From assembly GCA_012972825.1 (NCBI GenBank), contig JABDHL010000065.1:1-58669 (forward strand): a stretch of DNA of 58,669 nt. The letters run 5' to 3'. Shown piece after piece: positions 1-8,631 of the stretch. Source of the stretch: Chlorobiaceae bacterium. Its GTDB lineage: Bacteria; Bacteroidota; Chlorobiia; Chlorobiales; Chlorobiaceae. Numbering within the stretch: position 1 is the first letter of the stretch; every line of letters begins with the position of its first letter. The notes under the pieces were generated by a model. That model made no database searches and had not been told where the DNA came from. It worked only from the letters and a program-made list of their open reading frames with translations. The position numbers and the translations under genes were made by a program.

Positions 1-95
1 ATTACGGCTATGGTTTCAATGCCGTTGACAGTATTCCAAACAAAAAGCAGCAGGGATTCAGCTTTACCTTCAGTTTCGGCGGGGCTAATGATTAA
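1..95 (+). CDS. C-terminal end of an outer-membrane beta-barrel-like protein (partial)
   Basis: A plus-strand frame is open from base 3 to a TAA at 93-95 and gives about 30 residues. The tail has alternating aromatic residues (GFSFTFSF) before a short polar end, which is the pattern of the last strand of an outer-membrane beta-barrel. The gene begins outside the window, so family and function cannot be decided. It converges on the nuclease gene and ends just before a strong hairpin terminator. The barrel reading is an inference from the last strand only. Confidence 0.5.
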   Translation, partial: YGYGFNAVDSIPNKKQQGFSFTFSFGGAND

Positions 96-106
96 CAACT
101 GCTCGT

Positions 107-151
107 CCTATAATAAAAAAAGGAGGCAGAAGCCTCCTTTTTTATTATAGG
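107..151. terminator. Bidirectional Rho-independent terminator
   Basis: A near-perfect inverted repeat lies between two convergent genes. The GC core AGGAGGC/GCCTCCT is flanked by A-rich and T-rich arms, so each strand yields a stem followed by a U-tract. It should end both the barrel gene and the nuclease gene. Confidence 0.9.
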
Positions 152-160
152 TTTCTCCAT

Positions 161-751
161 TCAGGAACTGCTTTTCAATCGTGTAATCTCATCGCGCAAC
201 CGGGCGGCTTCTTCATAGTTTTCATTGCTTATGGCATCATTGAGTGCCGATTGCAGCTCTTCAAGCCGCATATTCGGAGCAAGTGCACCAGGCGGAACCT
301 CTTCTGCATGAATCAGTGCCTCTTCTTCTCCTTCGTCTTTGTGCTCTTCCTTTATACCCGCCTCATTCATGATTTCTTCAGTAACAAACAATGGCGCATT
401 AAATCTCACGGCAATGGCGATGGCATCACTTGGACGCGCATCGATTTCATGAACTTCACCATTGACTTCACAGACTACCTTGGCATAAAAGGTCTCATTG
501 TGCAGTTCATCGATAATAATTTCATTGACATGCAGGTGGAAAACATCTGCTATATTCTTAAAAAGGTCGTGGGTGAAGGGTCTCGGCGGTTTTATATTTT
601 CAAGCTTCAGGGCAATTGCCTGAGCTTCAAAACCACCGATAATAATCGGAAGCTTGCGCTTTCCTTCTAATTCGTAAAGAATAAGAGCATAGGCTCCATT
701 CGTATGTGGACTTGTTGAAAGCCCGAGAATATCTACCTGCAGTTTACGCAT
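161..751 (-). CDS. Bifunctional nuclease family (DUF151) protein with C-terminal UVR motif
   Basis: The product is about 196 residues. Residues 1-135 match the DUF151/bifunctional nuclease domain (start MRKLQVDILGLS, internal DARPSDAIAIAVR block). Residues about 161-193 form a UvrB/UvrC-type helical hairpin (NYEEAARLRDEI), a known partner in Bacteroidetes/Chlorobi members. Family members are reported to have nuclease activity, but the cellular role is poorly known. The start is placed at ATG 751 because the family begins there. The frame is open to a TTG at 796, but that extension crosses a ten-base A/T run and has no family similarity. The gene ends at the bidirectional terminator and is separate from etfA. 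Confidence 0.85.
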   Translation of the reverse strand: MRKLQVDILGLSTSPHTNGAYALILYELEGKRKLPIIIGGFEAQAIALKLENIKPPRPFTHDLFKNIADVFHLHVNEIIIDELHNETFYAKVVCEVNGEVHEIDARPSDAIAIAVRFNAPLFVTEEIMNEAGIKEEHKDEGEEEALIHAEEVPPGALAPNMRLEELQSALNDAISNENYEEAARLRDEITRLKSSS

Positions 752-826
752 CGGCTGAAAAAAAAAAGTTACGTTCCATGGGTATATTTCATACAACCCT
801 TTTTATAAACAATAAAGTACCGTTAA

Positions 827-1807
827 TCATTGCGTCTTCAAAAATTCCTTTAACGAATCAAGCAGTTTCGGCAGAACAATGTGCACATCGCCTGTCAGGC
901 CATAATCGGCAACATCAAAAATCGGCGCATGCCGGTCACAGTTTATGGCTACAACAATACCGGCCGACCCGATACCTGCAAGATGCTGAACAGCACCCGA
1001 TATTCCACATGCAAAGTATAGTGCTGGAGCCACTGTTTTTCCTGTCTGTCCGATCTGTTCTGCATGGGGACGCCACCCTTCATCAACCGCCGTTCTGCTC
1101 GCTCCGACTGCTCCCCCAAGAAGCAATGCAAGCTGCTCAAGGAGAGTAAAACCCTCCGCGCCACCCATACCTCTTCCTCCAGCAACTATAATCCGGGCCT
1201 CAGACACATCAGGCATTCCCTCACGCATCACAATCTGACGAACCACCGGAACAATATCCTTTATTGAAAAGCTCCGAGGTTCAACATCAATGAAATCGAT
1301 ATTACCTCCAGCAGAGCAAGAAGAGAGTTGTGCATCCGAAGAAAGGATAAATATACGCTGATAACGTTTTGGAATAAACGAAGCCAGAAACGAGCCTGAA
1401 TAGACCGGTCGTGAGACCCCATCCACCTCTGCATCGGACGTTATGCATCCATTGAGTAATGAGGCCTGAAGACGCACAGAGAGTCTTGGAGCCAAGTCTC
1501 TGCTCATAACCGTATCGGCAAAAAACAAGTCTGTACAATCTTCGCGTTTAAAGGTATCCGCCACAACTCCAGCATAATACTCCTGAGAGTATAACCTTAA
1601 CCTCTCCTCTTTTGCATGGTAAATCATTCCATTGCCGGCCATCGCTCCATCAAGCTGACGGATTTCTGCCGGCCCGACAAGAATTCCTGACACAACAGAG
1701 TTCCCTCGTAAAGCAGCAAGCTCCTGAACCCTGTTCCATGTAGAAATAGAGTTTTTTTTAACAACACCCTCTCTTTGTTCCAGAAATACCAGAAATTTGT
1801 TCATCAC
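827..1807 (-). CDS. etfA: Electron transfer flavoprotein alpha subunit
   Basis: This is a 326-residue EtfA. The N-terminal half is the adenine-nucleotide-like fold. The C-terminal half carries the FAD-binding domain, with GGRGMGG at about 210-216 and the signature CGISGAVQHLAGI followed by AINCDRHAPIFDVADYGL. EtfA and EtfB form a soluble heterodimer that moves electrons between dehydrogenases and a membrane quinone reductase, or takes part in bifurcation. It lies 27 bp downstream of etfB on the same strand, so the two are an operon. No partner dehydrogenase or ETF:quinone oxidoreductase gene is adjacent, so the electron donor and acceptor cannot be named. Confidence 0.93.
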   Translation of the reverse strand: MMNKFLVFLEQREGVVKKNSISTWNRVQELAALRGNSVVSGILVGPAEIRQLDGAMAGNGMIYHAKEERLRLYSQEYYAGVVADTFKREDCTDLFFADTVMSRDLAPRLSVRLQASLLNGCITSDAEVDGVSRPVYSGSFLASFIPKRYQRIFILSSDAQLSSCSAGGNIDFIDVEPRSFSIKDIVPVVRQIVMREGMPDVSEARIIVAGGRGMGGAEGFTLLEQLALLLGGAVGASRTAVDEGWRPHAEQIGQTGKTVAPALYFACGISGAVQHLAGIGSAGIVVAINCDRHAPIFDVADYGLTGDVHIVLPKLLDSLKEFLKTQ

Positions 1808-1834
1808 CGCATGTACTGTTCGGTTGACACTCTT

Positions 1835-2584
1835 TTACAACAGATTGTGTTTTTGGCTGAGAATCCTGATCAGATCATCTTCATCCGGCACAAAAGAACA
1901 TGTTTTTTTTCTTTCAAGAGGCTCAAGAGCATTCATGACTACATAAGGCGCCTCATGAAGGCTAACCTGTACAGTACCAACAGTTTTTTTTCTCGCTTCC
2001 ATTACTCCCCTGATACTGGTTTTACGAGGCTGATTCAAGCCTTTTTCGGTACTGAGCAAAGCTGGACAGGTAACATCGATATATTCAATTCCTCCTTCAA
2101 TTTCCCTGTTTATCCGGAGGGAGTCGAGAGAAGGATTCATGGAGGTGATCCCACTGACCGAAGCCATACCAAGCATCTCTGCAAGCATCGAAGGAACCTG
2201 TGCACTTTGAAAATCAGTAGCCTGCTTCCCGCAAAAAACAAGGTCAGGCAAAGCAGGTGAATAAAAATCGGTTATCGCCCGACTCAGCACCAAAGCGGTT
2301 TGAAAAGGGTCTGATACCTCTGCGGAACAACTTACCCTCACAGCCCTGTCTGCTCCCAAGGCAAGAGCTTTGCGAAGCACCTCTTTTGCAGCATCAGAAG
2401 CAGCGCTGAAAACAGTTATGACGCATCCACCAAAGCGCTCTTTGAGACGAACAGCTTCCTCAAGGGCATACTCATCATAAGGGTTCATAACCTCATTCAC
2501 TCTTGAATAATCTATTGCTCCATCAACATATCCTATCAGAGAGGCCGTATCGGGCACCTGACAGACACATACAGCAATATTCAT
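1835..2584 (-). CDS. etfB: Electron transfer flavoprotein beta subunit
   Basis: This is a 249-residue EtfB, with N-terminal MNIAVCVCQVPDTA and the conserved block NEVMNPYDEYALEEAVRL that places the subunit against EtfA. It is the first gene of the etfBA pair. The ATG lies only about 24 bases after the hairpin terminator that follows the tRNA pair, leaving little room for a promoter. A TAATTT sequence in that gap could serve as a -10 box, or the gene may partly depend on read-through. Function beyond ETF electron transfer cannot be told from context. Confidence 0.92.
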   Translation of the reverse strand: MNIAVCVCQVPDTASLIGYVDGAIDYSRVNEVMNPYDEYALEEAVRLKERFGGCVITVFSAASDAAKEVLRKALALGADRAVRVSCSAEVSDPFQTALVLSRAITDFYSPALPDLVFCGKQATDFQSAQVPSMLAEMLGMASVSGITSMNPSLDSLRINREIEGGIEYIDVTCPALLSTEKGLNQPRKTSIRGVMEARKKTVGTVQVSLHEAPYVVMNALEPLERKKTCSFVPDEDDLIRILSQKHNLL

Positions 2585-2608
2585 AGATGTTATTTCTGAT
2601 TACAAATT

Positions 2609-2635
2609 AAAAAGCCGCTTTTAAGCGGCTTTTTT
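2609..2635 (-). terminator. Rho-independent terminator after the tRNA pair
   Basis: The stem AAGCCGCTT/AAGCGGCTT is flanked by A and T runs. It lies directly downstream of tRNA-Leu in the minus direction and ends in a U-tract. It is also about 24 bases upstream of the etfB start, so any read-through would enter etfBA. Confidence 0.85.
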
Positions 2636-2645
2636 AAAAAACAAG

Positions 2646-2727
2646 TGCCCGAGAGGAGATTCGAACTCCTACACCTTTCGGCGCTACCCCCTCAAGATAG
2701 TGTGTCTACCAATTTCACCACTCGGGC
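2646..2727 (-). tRNA. tRNA-Leu (anticodon GAG)
   Basis: The reverse strand folds as a class II tRNA: acceptor GCCCGAG pairs with CTCGGGC, the anticodon stem CTATC/GGTAG holds the loop TTGAGGG, and there is a short variable arm and a GTTCGAATC T-loop. The anticodon reads GAG, so it decodes CUC and CUU. The 3' CCA is not encoded. It lies 34 bases after tRNA-Lys and shares the terminator at 2609-2635. Confidence 0.95.
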
Positions 2728-2761
2728 TTGTCAATGTTCTGAAACAAACAATATATTTCAG

Positions 2762-2834
2762 TGAGAATAGAAGGACTCGAACCTTCGACCCTCTGCTTAA
2801 AAGGCAGATGCTCTACCGACTGAGCTATATTCTC
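2762..2834 (-). tRNA. tRNA-Lys (anticodon TTT)
   Basis: The reverse strand gives a standard 73-base tRNA: acceptor GAGAATA/TATTCTC, anticodon arm TCTGC-CTTTTAA-GCAGA with anticodon TTT, and T-loop GTTCGAGTC. No CCA is encoded. It is the upstream member of the tRNA-Lys/tRNA-Leu pair, with a small basic ribosomal-type gene just upstream. Confidence 0.95.
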
Positions 2835-2871
2835 AACCTATAACAAAGGTACAGGAGAGGAGTACCGGAAC

Positions 2872-2979
2872 TTACTTATTCTGGTATCTCTGGCGCTTCT
2901 TGTGCCTGTTCTTACGGCGCATTTTCTTACGCTTGTGTACCGCCATTTTATGACGTTTTCTCTTTTTTCCGCAGGGCAT
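2872..2979 (-). CDS. 35-residue basic protein, AURKAIP1/COX24 (mS38-like) domain
   Basis: A very short frame runs from ATG 2979 to TAA 2872-2874. It starts MPCGKKRKRHKM and is almost entirely Lys/Arg/His. Bacteroidetes and Chlorobi carry the same tiny protein, usually named AURKAIP1/COX24 domain protein. It resembles the core of the mitochondrial ribosomal protein mS38, so a role on the small ribosomal subunit or in its assembly is likely but inferred. It sits between rho and the tRNA genes on the same strand. No catalytic motif is expected. Confidence 0.85.
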   Translation of the reverse strand: MPCGKKRKRHKMAVHKRKKMRRKNRHKKRQRYQNK

Positions 2980-3151
2980 ATAGTAAGTGTCTTTCCTCTT
3001 GTTTTAAAGGCAGATAATATAGAAAGTTTTTACAAAACCGCAAACCCTAATTCATTAATAACACACATTCTTCTCTTATAACGAGTTACAGTCCTGTCGC
3101 CAATGGATACCTGTCCGAAACCAGCATTATATTGAAAATCCAAACATTACC

Positions 3152-4441
3152 TCATGCATTCATATATTTGAAAAATTCCTTGTTGTCTTTGGTATCAGCC
3201 ATTTTTTCACGCATGAACTCCATACATTCGATCGGGTTCTTGTCGGCAAGATACTTTCTGAGAAGCCATGTTCTGGAAAGCTCTTCCTGTGAAAAAAGCA
3301 GCTCTTCTTTGCGGGTACCGGAACGAAGAATATCGATCGAGGGAAATATCCTGCGTTCAGAAAGCCGGCGATCGAGCAGAAGCTCCATATTGCCCGTTCC
3401 TTTAAACTCTTCAAAAATAACATCATCCATACGCGAACCGGTATCAACAAGCGCCGTAGCAATAATAGTCAAGCTGCCGCCTTCTTCAATATTGCGGGCT
3501 GCGCCAAAAAAACGTTTCGGTTTGGTAAGCGCATTGGCATCGATACCTCCCGACAAAATTTTTCCGGAATGAGGAATGATGGTGTTATGAGCCCTTGCCA
3601 GTCTGGTAATGGAATCGAGCAGTACCACCACATCTCTGCCGACCTCCACAAGCCGCTTTGCCTTTTCAAGAACCATGTCGGCCACAAGAACATGACGTTC
3701 AGGATCCTCATCAAAGGTCGAACTCACCACTTCTGCCGGTACACTTCGAGCCATATCGGTAACCTCTTCAGGACGCTCATCGATCAGAAGAACGATAAGG
3801 TAAACCTCCGGATGGTTTTTTATGATCGCGTTGGCAATCATCTGCAGAAGCATCGTTTTACCTGTTTTCGGCTGTGCAACAATCAACCCTCTCTGTCCTT
3901 TACCGATAGGAGTAAAAATATCCATAATACGTCCGCACGCTTCCGACTGCTTTGTTTCAAGCTTGAGACGTTCACGAGGAAAAAGCGGAGTCAGATTTTC
4001 AAAATAAGGCCTTTCTCTGGTAATTTCCGGATCGTTCCCGTCGATAGTGTTGATTTTCAGCAAAGCAAAAAAACGCTCTCCTTCTTTTGGAGCCCTTACA
4101 TGACCTGATACCGTATCTCCGGTTCGCATATTAAACCGCTTGATCTGCGAGGGAGAAACATATATATCATCCGGAGAAGACAGGTAGTTATAATTGGCGG
4201 ATCGTAAAAAGCCGTAACCTTCCGGTATGACCTGAAGAACACCGGTGTTAACCATCACATTGCCACTTTCAGAATCCGTATTTTTCTGTGACTGGGCCTC
4301 AATAATCTTGAAAATCAGTTCTTCCTTCCGTAAGCCGGCAGCCATCACGCCAATCTCTTTGGCTAAAGCATGCAATTCATAAACCTTCTTTTTCTGGAGC
4401 ATATTGATGTCCAGACCTTTAAAAACCGAATTGTTAGACAT
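3152..4441 (-). CDS. rho: Transcription termination factor Rho
   Basis: The 429-residue product is full length for Rho. An N-terminal Rho-N helix bundle and a cold-shock-like RNA-binding domain (GYGFLRS at about 75-82) precede the RecA-like ATPase. That domain has a P-loop QPKTGKT near residue 190 and a Walker [15 protein letters not shown]. The Q-loop and R-loop region ([20 protein letters not shown]) is intact. Rho hexamers load on C-rich nascent RNA and end transcription. The ATG at 4441 fits the family start. The gene appears to stand alone, with 279 bases to folC. Confidence 0.96.
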   Translation of the reverse strand: MSNNSVFKGLDINMLQKKKVYELHALAKEIGVMAAGLRKEELIFKIIEAQSQKNTDSESGNVMVNTGVLQVIPEGYGFLRSANYNYLSSPDDIYVSPSQIKRFNMRTGDTVSGHVRAPKEGERFFALLKINTIDGNDPEITRERPYFENLTPLFPRERLKLETKQSEACGRIMDIFTPIGKGQRGLIVAQPKTGKTMLLQMIANAIIKNHPEVYLIVLLIDERPEEVTDMARSVPAEVVSSTFDEDPERHVLVADMVLEKAKRLVEVGRDVVVLLDSITRLARAHNTIIPHSGKILSGGIDANALTKPKRFFGAARNIEEGGSLTIIATALVDTGSRMDDVIFEEFKGTGNMELLLDRRLSERRIFPSIDILRSGTRKEELLFSQEELSRTWLLRKYLADKNPIECMEFMREKMADTKDNKEFFKYMNA

Positions 4442-4720
4442 TGTAATTGTATTCTACGCTTATTATGTGTAAAGAAAAGGATGAAAGTGGCAGATCCCAA
4501 TGAAAAGAATCATTAATGGGGATTTCCTTTAACGCTTTGTCATGTAACATGAAAGCTGGAAAAAGAATATGACAGAGGAAATCAATAATTGAAATAAAGG
4601 GATAATCACTACAAGATTTTATGGCATGAGGTATGCCCTTACATGCATGAAGAATTTTGATGGCTTGAAATAAATATAAAAATTTTTCTATAAAAAAACG
4701 CTTTTCTACGCAATGCTTCA

Positions 4721-5989
4721 TCATATAAAGGAAGTGATAATATCACCGGCAAGATAAAAAGATCCAGTCACAAGAATCAGATCATCCTCACATGCTATTT
4801 TCCGAAGGTAGACAAGCCCCTCATGTCCGGTACTGAATTCTGTCGCCTCTCCTCCCTCATGTTCACATAAAACGCGCAGTTCTTCAGCCGGAACACTACG
4901 TTCAGAAGGAAGAGCAACAGGATAAAAAGAACAGTTCAAACGAAGAAGTTCACGGATAATTGCTGGAGCATCCTTATCCGAGACAAGCCCGAGAATAACA
5001 TATACTCTCCGATATCTGTCCCTGAATGAAAGAAGTGTCGTTACGGTTTGACGCATACCGTCAGGATTGTGCGATACATCAAGAAGCACTGCTGGATGCG
5101 TACAGATCGTTTCAAGCCTGGCTCTGTAACCTGTCTGCAATAAACGCTCAAGCCCTGAATAAATATCTTTTTCCCCAATACCTGCATCTTCAGCAACCAT
5201 AACAGCAAGAGAGACATTGGATGCATGAAATGATCCGGTAAGCGGCGCTTTAAGCGCAGGGTAATCTCTTAATGCGCTCCTGACATCAAGCTCCAGCATT
5301 CCCGGCTCAGCAGCAGATACCCTGGTCATCACATCTCTTCCGACTACAGACAACGGAGCATCACACAATTGAGCCTGCTGCTGTACAGGAAAAAAAGCTT
5401 CCGGGTCAGTCACTGCGGTATATGCCCTGCACCCTTTTTGTATAATGGCCGCTTTTTCAGTTGCAATCAAGGAGAGAGTTCCTCCCAGCCACTCTGTATG
5501 ATCCAGACCAATACTTGAAATCACTGCATAAGCGCTGTCCACAACATTGGTTGCATCCAGCCGCCCGCCCATGCCGGTTTCTATGATGGAAACCTCTACT
5601 GCTTCATCGGCAAACCAGGCGAATGCGAGAGCCGTAGTCGCTTCAAAAAATGTGGCATGGTTTTCGATGACCGCATCCTTGAACTGTGAACAATAATAAG
5701 CAACCCTCTCCCGTGATATCTGCTTCCCGTTAATTCTTATTCTTTCTGTAAAATCAACCAGATGAGGAGAGGTATAGAGTGCTGTCTTCTTCCCGCTGGC
5801 CTCAAATATCGAAGCAAGTGCAGCTGCAACGGTTCCTTTACCATTCGTCCCGGCAATATGGACTACCAGCCCTAATCGCTTATGCGGCGAACCGAGAGAA
5901 TCCAGCAGGGTATAAACACGATCAAGACCGGGTTTAATTCCGAATCGATGGAGAGGATAAAGGAAATCGAGAGCTTCCTGGTAGGTCAA
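4721..5989 (-). CDS. folC: Bifunctional folylpolyglutamate/dihydrofolate synthase
   Basis: FolC is a Mur-ligase-type enzyme that adds glutamate to (dihydro)folates with ATP. The P-loop is HIAGTNGKGTVAAAL, the lid and Mg region includes YTSPHLVDFTERIRING, and IETGMGGRLDATNVV is typical of the family. Similarity starts at TYQEALDFLYPLHRFG, just after a TTG at 5989 that lies 10 bases beyond the ruvA stop. The frame is open further to 6082, but that would overlap ruvA by 83 bases with non-conserved sequence, so TTG 5989 is preferred. The product is then 422 residues. The pair ruvA-folC is probably co-transcribed. Confidence 0.9.
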   Translation of the reverse strand: MTYQEALDFLYPLHRFGIKPGLDRVYTLLDSLGSPHKRLGLVVHIAGTNGKGTVAAALASIFEASGKKTALYTSPHLVDFTERIRINGKQISRERVAYYCSQFKDAVIENHATFFEATTALAFAWFADEAVEVSIIETGMGGRLDATNVVDSAYAVISSIGLDHTEWLGGTLSLIATEKAAIIQKGCRAYTAVTDPEAFFPVQQQAQLCDAPLSVVGRDVMTRVSAAEPGMLELDVRSALRDYPALKAPLTGSFHASNVSLAVMVAEDAGIGEKDIYSGLERLLQTGYRARLETICTHPAVLLDVSHNPDGMRQTVTTLLSFRDRYRRVYVILGLVSDKDAPAIIRELLRLNCSFYPVALPSERSVPAEELRVLCEHEGGEATEFSTGHEGLVYLRKIACEDDLILVTGSFYLAGDIITSFI

Positions 5990-5999
5990 TGTTTTGCGG

Positions 6000-6602
6000 C
6001 TATCTGTTATGAATGGAAACAAGTGCTGATTTAACCACCTCTTCGACAGTGAATTCAGGGTTTTGTTCAAGAATACCGACAACTGCTTTTTGCACCGATA
6101 GTCTGGAAAACCCTAAGGTGACAAGAGCATTGACCGCATCTGCACGCAAACGGGTCGTTTGAAGCACAGGGGATACCGCTAAACCGTCCACCGCAGGGAG
6201 TTTGAGAATTTTATCTCTTAATTCAAGAATTATTCTTGCTGCGGTTTTTTTCCCGACACCCGTGATACCGTAAAGCCGCTCAGGGGCATTGGCAAGAATA
6301 GCTTCATGAATATCCTGAACCGGTAATCCGGAAAGTACCGCTAAAGCAAGCTTTGGCCCTACACCGGAAGTAAGCAGGAGCAGACGGAACAATTGACGTT
6401 CCTCTTCCCTGGAAAAGCCATAAAGCTGGAGAGCATCCTCTCTGACAATAAGATGAGAAAACAACAGTACTTCGCTGCCAGATTCGGGCAACTGGCGATG
6501 TGTGCTTGCGGAAATCAGAAACCTGTATGCGATTCCTGAAACCTCCACAACAGCTTCTTCTGGCAAGAGCAAAGCGAGCCTGCCGCGAAAATATGCAAAC
6601 AT
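6000..6602 (-). CDS. ruvA: Holliday junction branch migration protein RuvA
   Basis: The 200-residue product has all three RuvA parts: an N-terminal OB fold ([12 protein letters not shown]), tandem helix-hairpin-helix motifs ([17 protein letters not shown] and [19 protein letters not shown]) and a C-terminal RuvB-contacting domain. RuvA tetramers bind Holliday junctions and recruit the RuvB motor. It precedes folC and follows rpsT after 123 bases on the same strand. Length and start are standard. Confidence 0.95.
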   Translation of the reverse strand: MFAYFRGRLALLLPEEAVVEVSGIAYRFLISASTHRQLPESGSEVLLFSHLIVREDALQLYGFSREEERQLFRLLLLTSGVGPKLALAVLSGLPVQDIHEAILANAPERLYGITGVGKKTAARIILELRDKILKLPAVDGLAVSPVLQTTRLRADAVNALVTLGFSRLSVQKAVVGILEQNPEFTVEEVVKSALVSIHNR

Positions 6603-6725
6603 GAAAACAATTTAATGGAACCCCGGCTCTCAAACTTTATAAAATATCTTCCCCTTCTTTTCAAGCCTGAGGCTAAAACGTCAAGGCTCAATATTTTCGC
6701 TGTATCAAGACGTTTCTCTCTCTAA

Positions 6726-6998
6726 CTAAGCCTTAACGTAACTATTCAACAGACGTGTCAACTGAGATTTTTTACGGGATGCTTTATTGGCGTGAATGTA
6801 ATTTTTTACACCAAGTCTATCGAGTTTCTGGACAGCTGAGCGGTAGGCAACTTCAACAACAGCTTTGTCTGCACTGGTATCAATCAGTTTCTGCATGTTT
6901 TTCACAAGAACTTTCAGCTCTTTTTTCCTTGATCTGTTCCTGGCATTTCTTCTTTCAGACTGCCGCAGTCTTTTTTCAGCCGATTTGTGTAAAGGCAT
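6726..6998 (-). CDS. rpsT: 30S ribosomal protein S20
   Basis: The 90-residue, Lys/Arg-rich product begins [23 protein letters not shown], the S20 N-terminus that binds 16S rRNA, and includes the [14 protein letters not shown]-terminus. It is divergent from the phosphohexomutase gene, and the AT-rich space at 7000-7168 must hold promoters for both. Confidence 0.95.
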   Translation of the reverse strand: MPLHKSAEKRLRQSERRNARNRSRKKELKVLVKNMQKLIDTSADKAVVEVAYRSAVQKLDRLGVKNYIHANKASRKKSQLTRLLNSYVKA

Positions 6999-7186
6999 AG
7001 AGTGTTGCTGTTAGGATAAAATAATTTTGAATAATAAACGGTCTGCAATATAAAATAATCAAGTTACAAATCAAAAAGTAACTCAGGGGAAATCGGAAAA
7101 GGATCTGTCAACCAGTCAGGAGAGGAACCTATCCCTTCTTTTGCTTATATTGCGCCAAATTTTCATTCATGATAATGACTTGTATT

Positions 7187-8611
7187 ATGAGCCTCATGAT
7201 CAGCGTATCCGGAATAAGGGGGATTGTCGGTGACAGCCTGACCCCAAAAAATCTTGCAACATTTGCCATGGCCTTTGCCTCATGGATTCTACAAAAAAAA
7301 CAGGATCATAATCATCATCACCTGAAGACAAGGCCCCGAATCGTCATCGGCCGGGATACCAGACCGACAGGCAAAGCCATCGGAAATCTCATCAGCAATA
7401 CTCTCGTCCTTTGCGGGTGCGATGTTATCGATATCGGCATAGCGACCACTCCAACCGTTGAAATTGCTGTGGCTGACGAATGTGCAGATGGCGGACTTAT
7501 TATTACAGCATCGCATAACCCTGTCGCATGGAATGCACTGAAAATGCTTAATCACCAGGGGGAATTTTTAAGCGGCAGCGAGGTTGATGAGCTGCTTGAG
7601 ATTGCTGAAAAAGAGCTCTTTGTCTATGCTCACTGGGACACCATCGGCACAATCTCCCAAAATGACCAGTATGATGAACTGCATATTGAAAAAGTCCTTC
7701 AGCTGCCATGTATTGATCCGTCGGCCATTGCAGCACAGCATTTCCATGTTCTTGTTGACTGTGTTGAAGGTGCCGGATATTCCATTGTTCCGAAACTTTG
7801 TCAAAAACTCGGTATAGACAGCATTGTGCCATTTGCATGCGGCGGCACCGGCTTGTTCCCCCGGAACCCGGAACCAATCGAGGAAAATCTTTCCATCACC
7901 ATTGCTGCTCTAAGAGAAAGCAAATGCGATTTTGCCCTTGTCGTAGATCCGGATGTTGACCGGCTTGCCGTTATCTGTGAGGACGGCTCACTTTTCGGCG
8001 AAGAGTACACACTTGTCGCCTGCGCTGATTTTTACTTGAAACATAACATCGGACCCGTCGCAAACAACCTTTCAAGCAGTCGCGCCCTGCGTGATATTGC
8101 ACAAAAATACGGTGTGGAGTGCTATAGCGCCAAGGTGGGAGAAGCCAACGTTGTTGAGGTGATGAAACACAGAGATGTGGTCATTGGCGGTGAAGGCAAT
8201 GGTGGGGTTATTCTTCCCGAGCTGCATTACGGGCGGGATGCTTTGGCCGGCATAGCACTTTTCGTCCAGGCTTTCACCCTCTGGCGTACCAAAAACAAGG
8301 GCGGATCACTCTCTCAATTCAGACTGCATTTCCCCAATTACGTTATGTCAAAACAGAAAATCACGCTTGGCTCAACAGACCGCAGCTCCCTTGAAAAGGT
8401 ATTTACGGATATTGCCCTGCACTACCATACCGCAAAAGCAAACACTCTTGACGGATTGAAACTTGATTTTGCCGATAGCTGGGTTCATTTACGACCGTCA
8501 AATACCGAACCCATTGTGCGAATCTATGCCGAAGCGCCTTCGAGGGAACAGGCTGAAGAGCTTGCAGGCGAGCTGAAGCACGACATAGAGAAACGAACAC
8601 TCAAGGATTAA
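7187..8611 (+). CDS. glmM: Phosphoglucosamine mutase / phosphohexomutase
   Basis: An alpha-D-phosphohexomutase of about 474 residues. The four family sites are present: active serine loop [14 protein letters not shown], Mg-binding DPDVDRLAV, sugar-binding GEGNGGVI, and phosphate-binding [12 protein letters not shown]. The GEGNGG and SNTEP forms favour the GlmM/ManB group. GlmM would supply glucosamine-1-phosphate to the GlmU-type enzyme at 17513. Three in-frame ATGs lie at 7169, 7187 and 7196; 7187 ([12 protein letters not shown]) best fits the family. A His-rich insert (DHNHHH) follows the first helix. Substrate choice between GlcN and Man is not certain. Confidence 0.85.
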   Translation: MSLMISVSGIRGIVGDSLTPKNLATFAMAFASWILQKKQDHNHHHLKTRPRIVIGRDTRPTGKAIGNLISNTLVLCGCDVIDIGIATTPTVEIAVADECADGGLIITASHNPVAWNALKMLNHQGEFLSGSEVDELLEIAEKELFVYAHWDTIGTISQNDQYDELHIEKVLQLPCIDPSAIAAQHFHVLVDCVEGAGYSIVPKLCQKLGIDSIVPFACGGTGLFPRNPEPIEENLSITIAALRESKCDFALVVDPDVDRLAVICEDGSLFGEEYTLVACADFYLKHNIGPVANNLSSSRALRDIAQKYGVECYSAKVGEANVVEVMKHRDVVIGGEGNGGVILPELHYGRDALAGIALFVQAFTLWRTKNKGGSLSQFRLHFPNYVMSKQKITLGSTDRSSLEKVFTDIALHYHTAKANTLDGLKLDFADSWVHLRPSNTEPIVRIYAEAPSREQAEELAGELKHDIEKRTLKD

Positions 8612-8631
8612 GCAGCCCGACAACAGTATAC

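Noticed and set aside
4434-4724. 96-codon minus-strand frame between rho and folC
   Set aside because: It overlaps both neighbours, has no family pattern and looks like AT-rich intergenic sequence.
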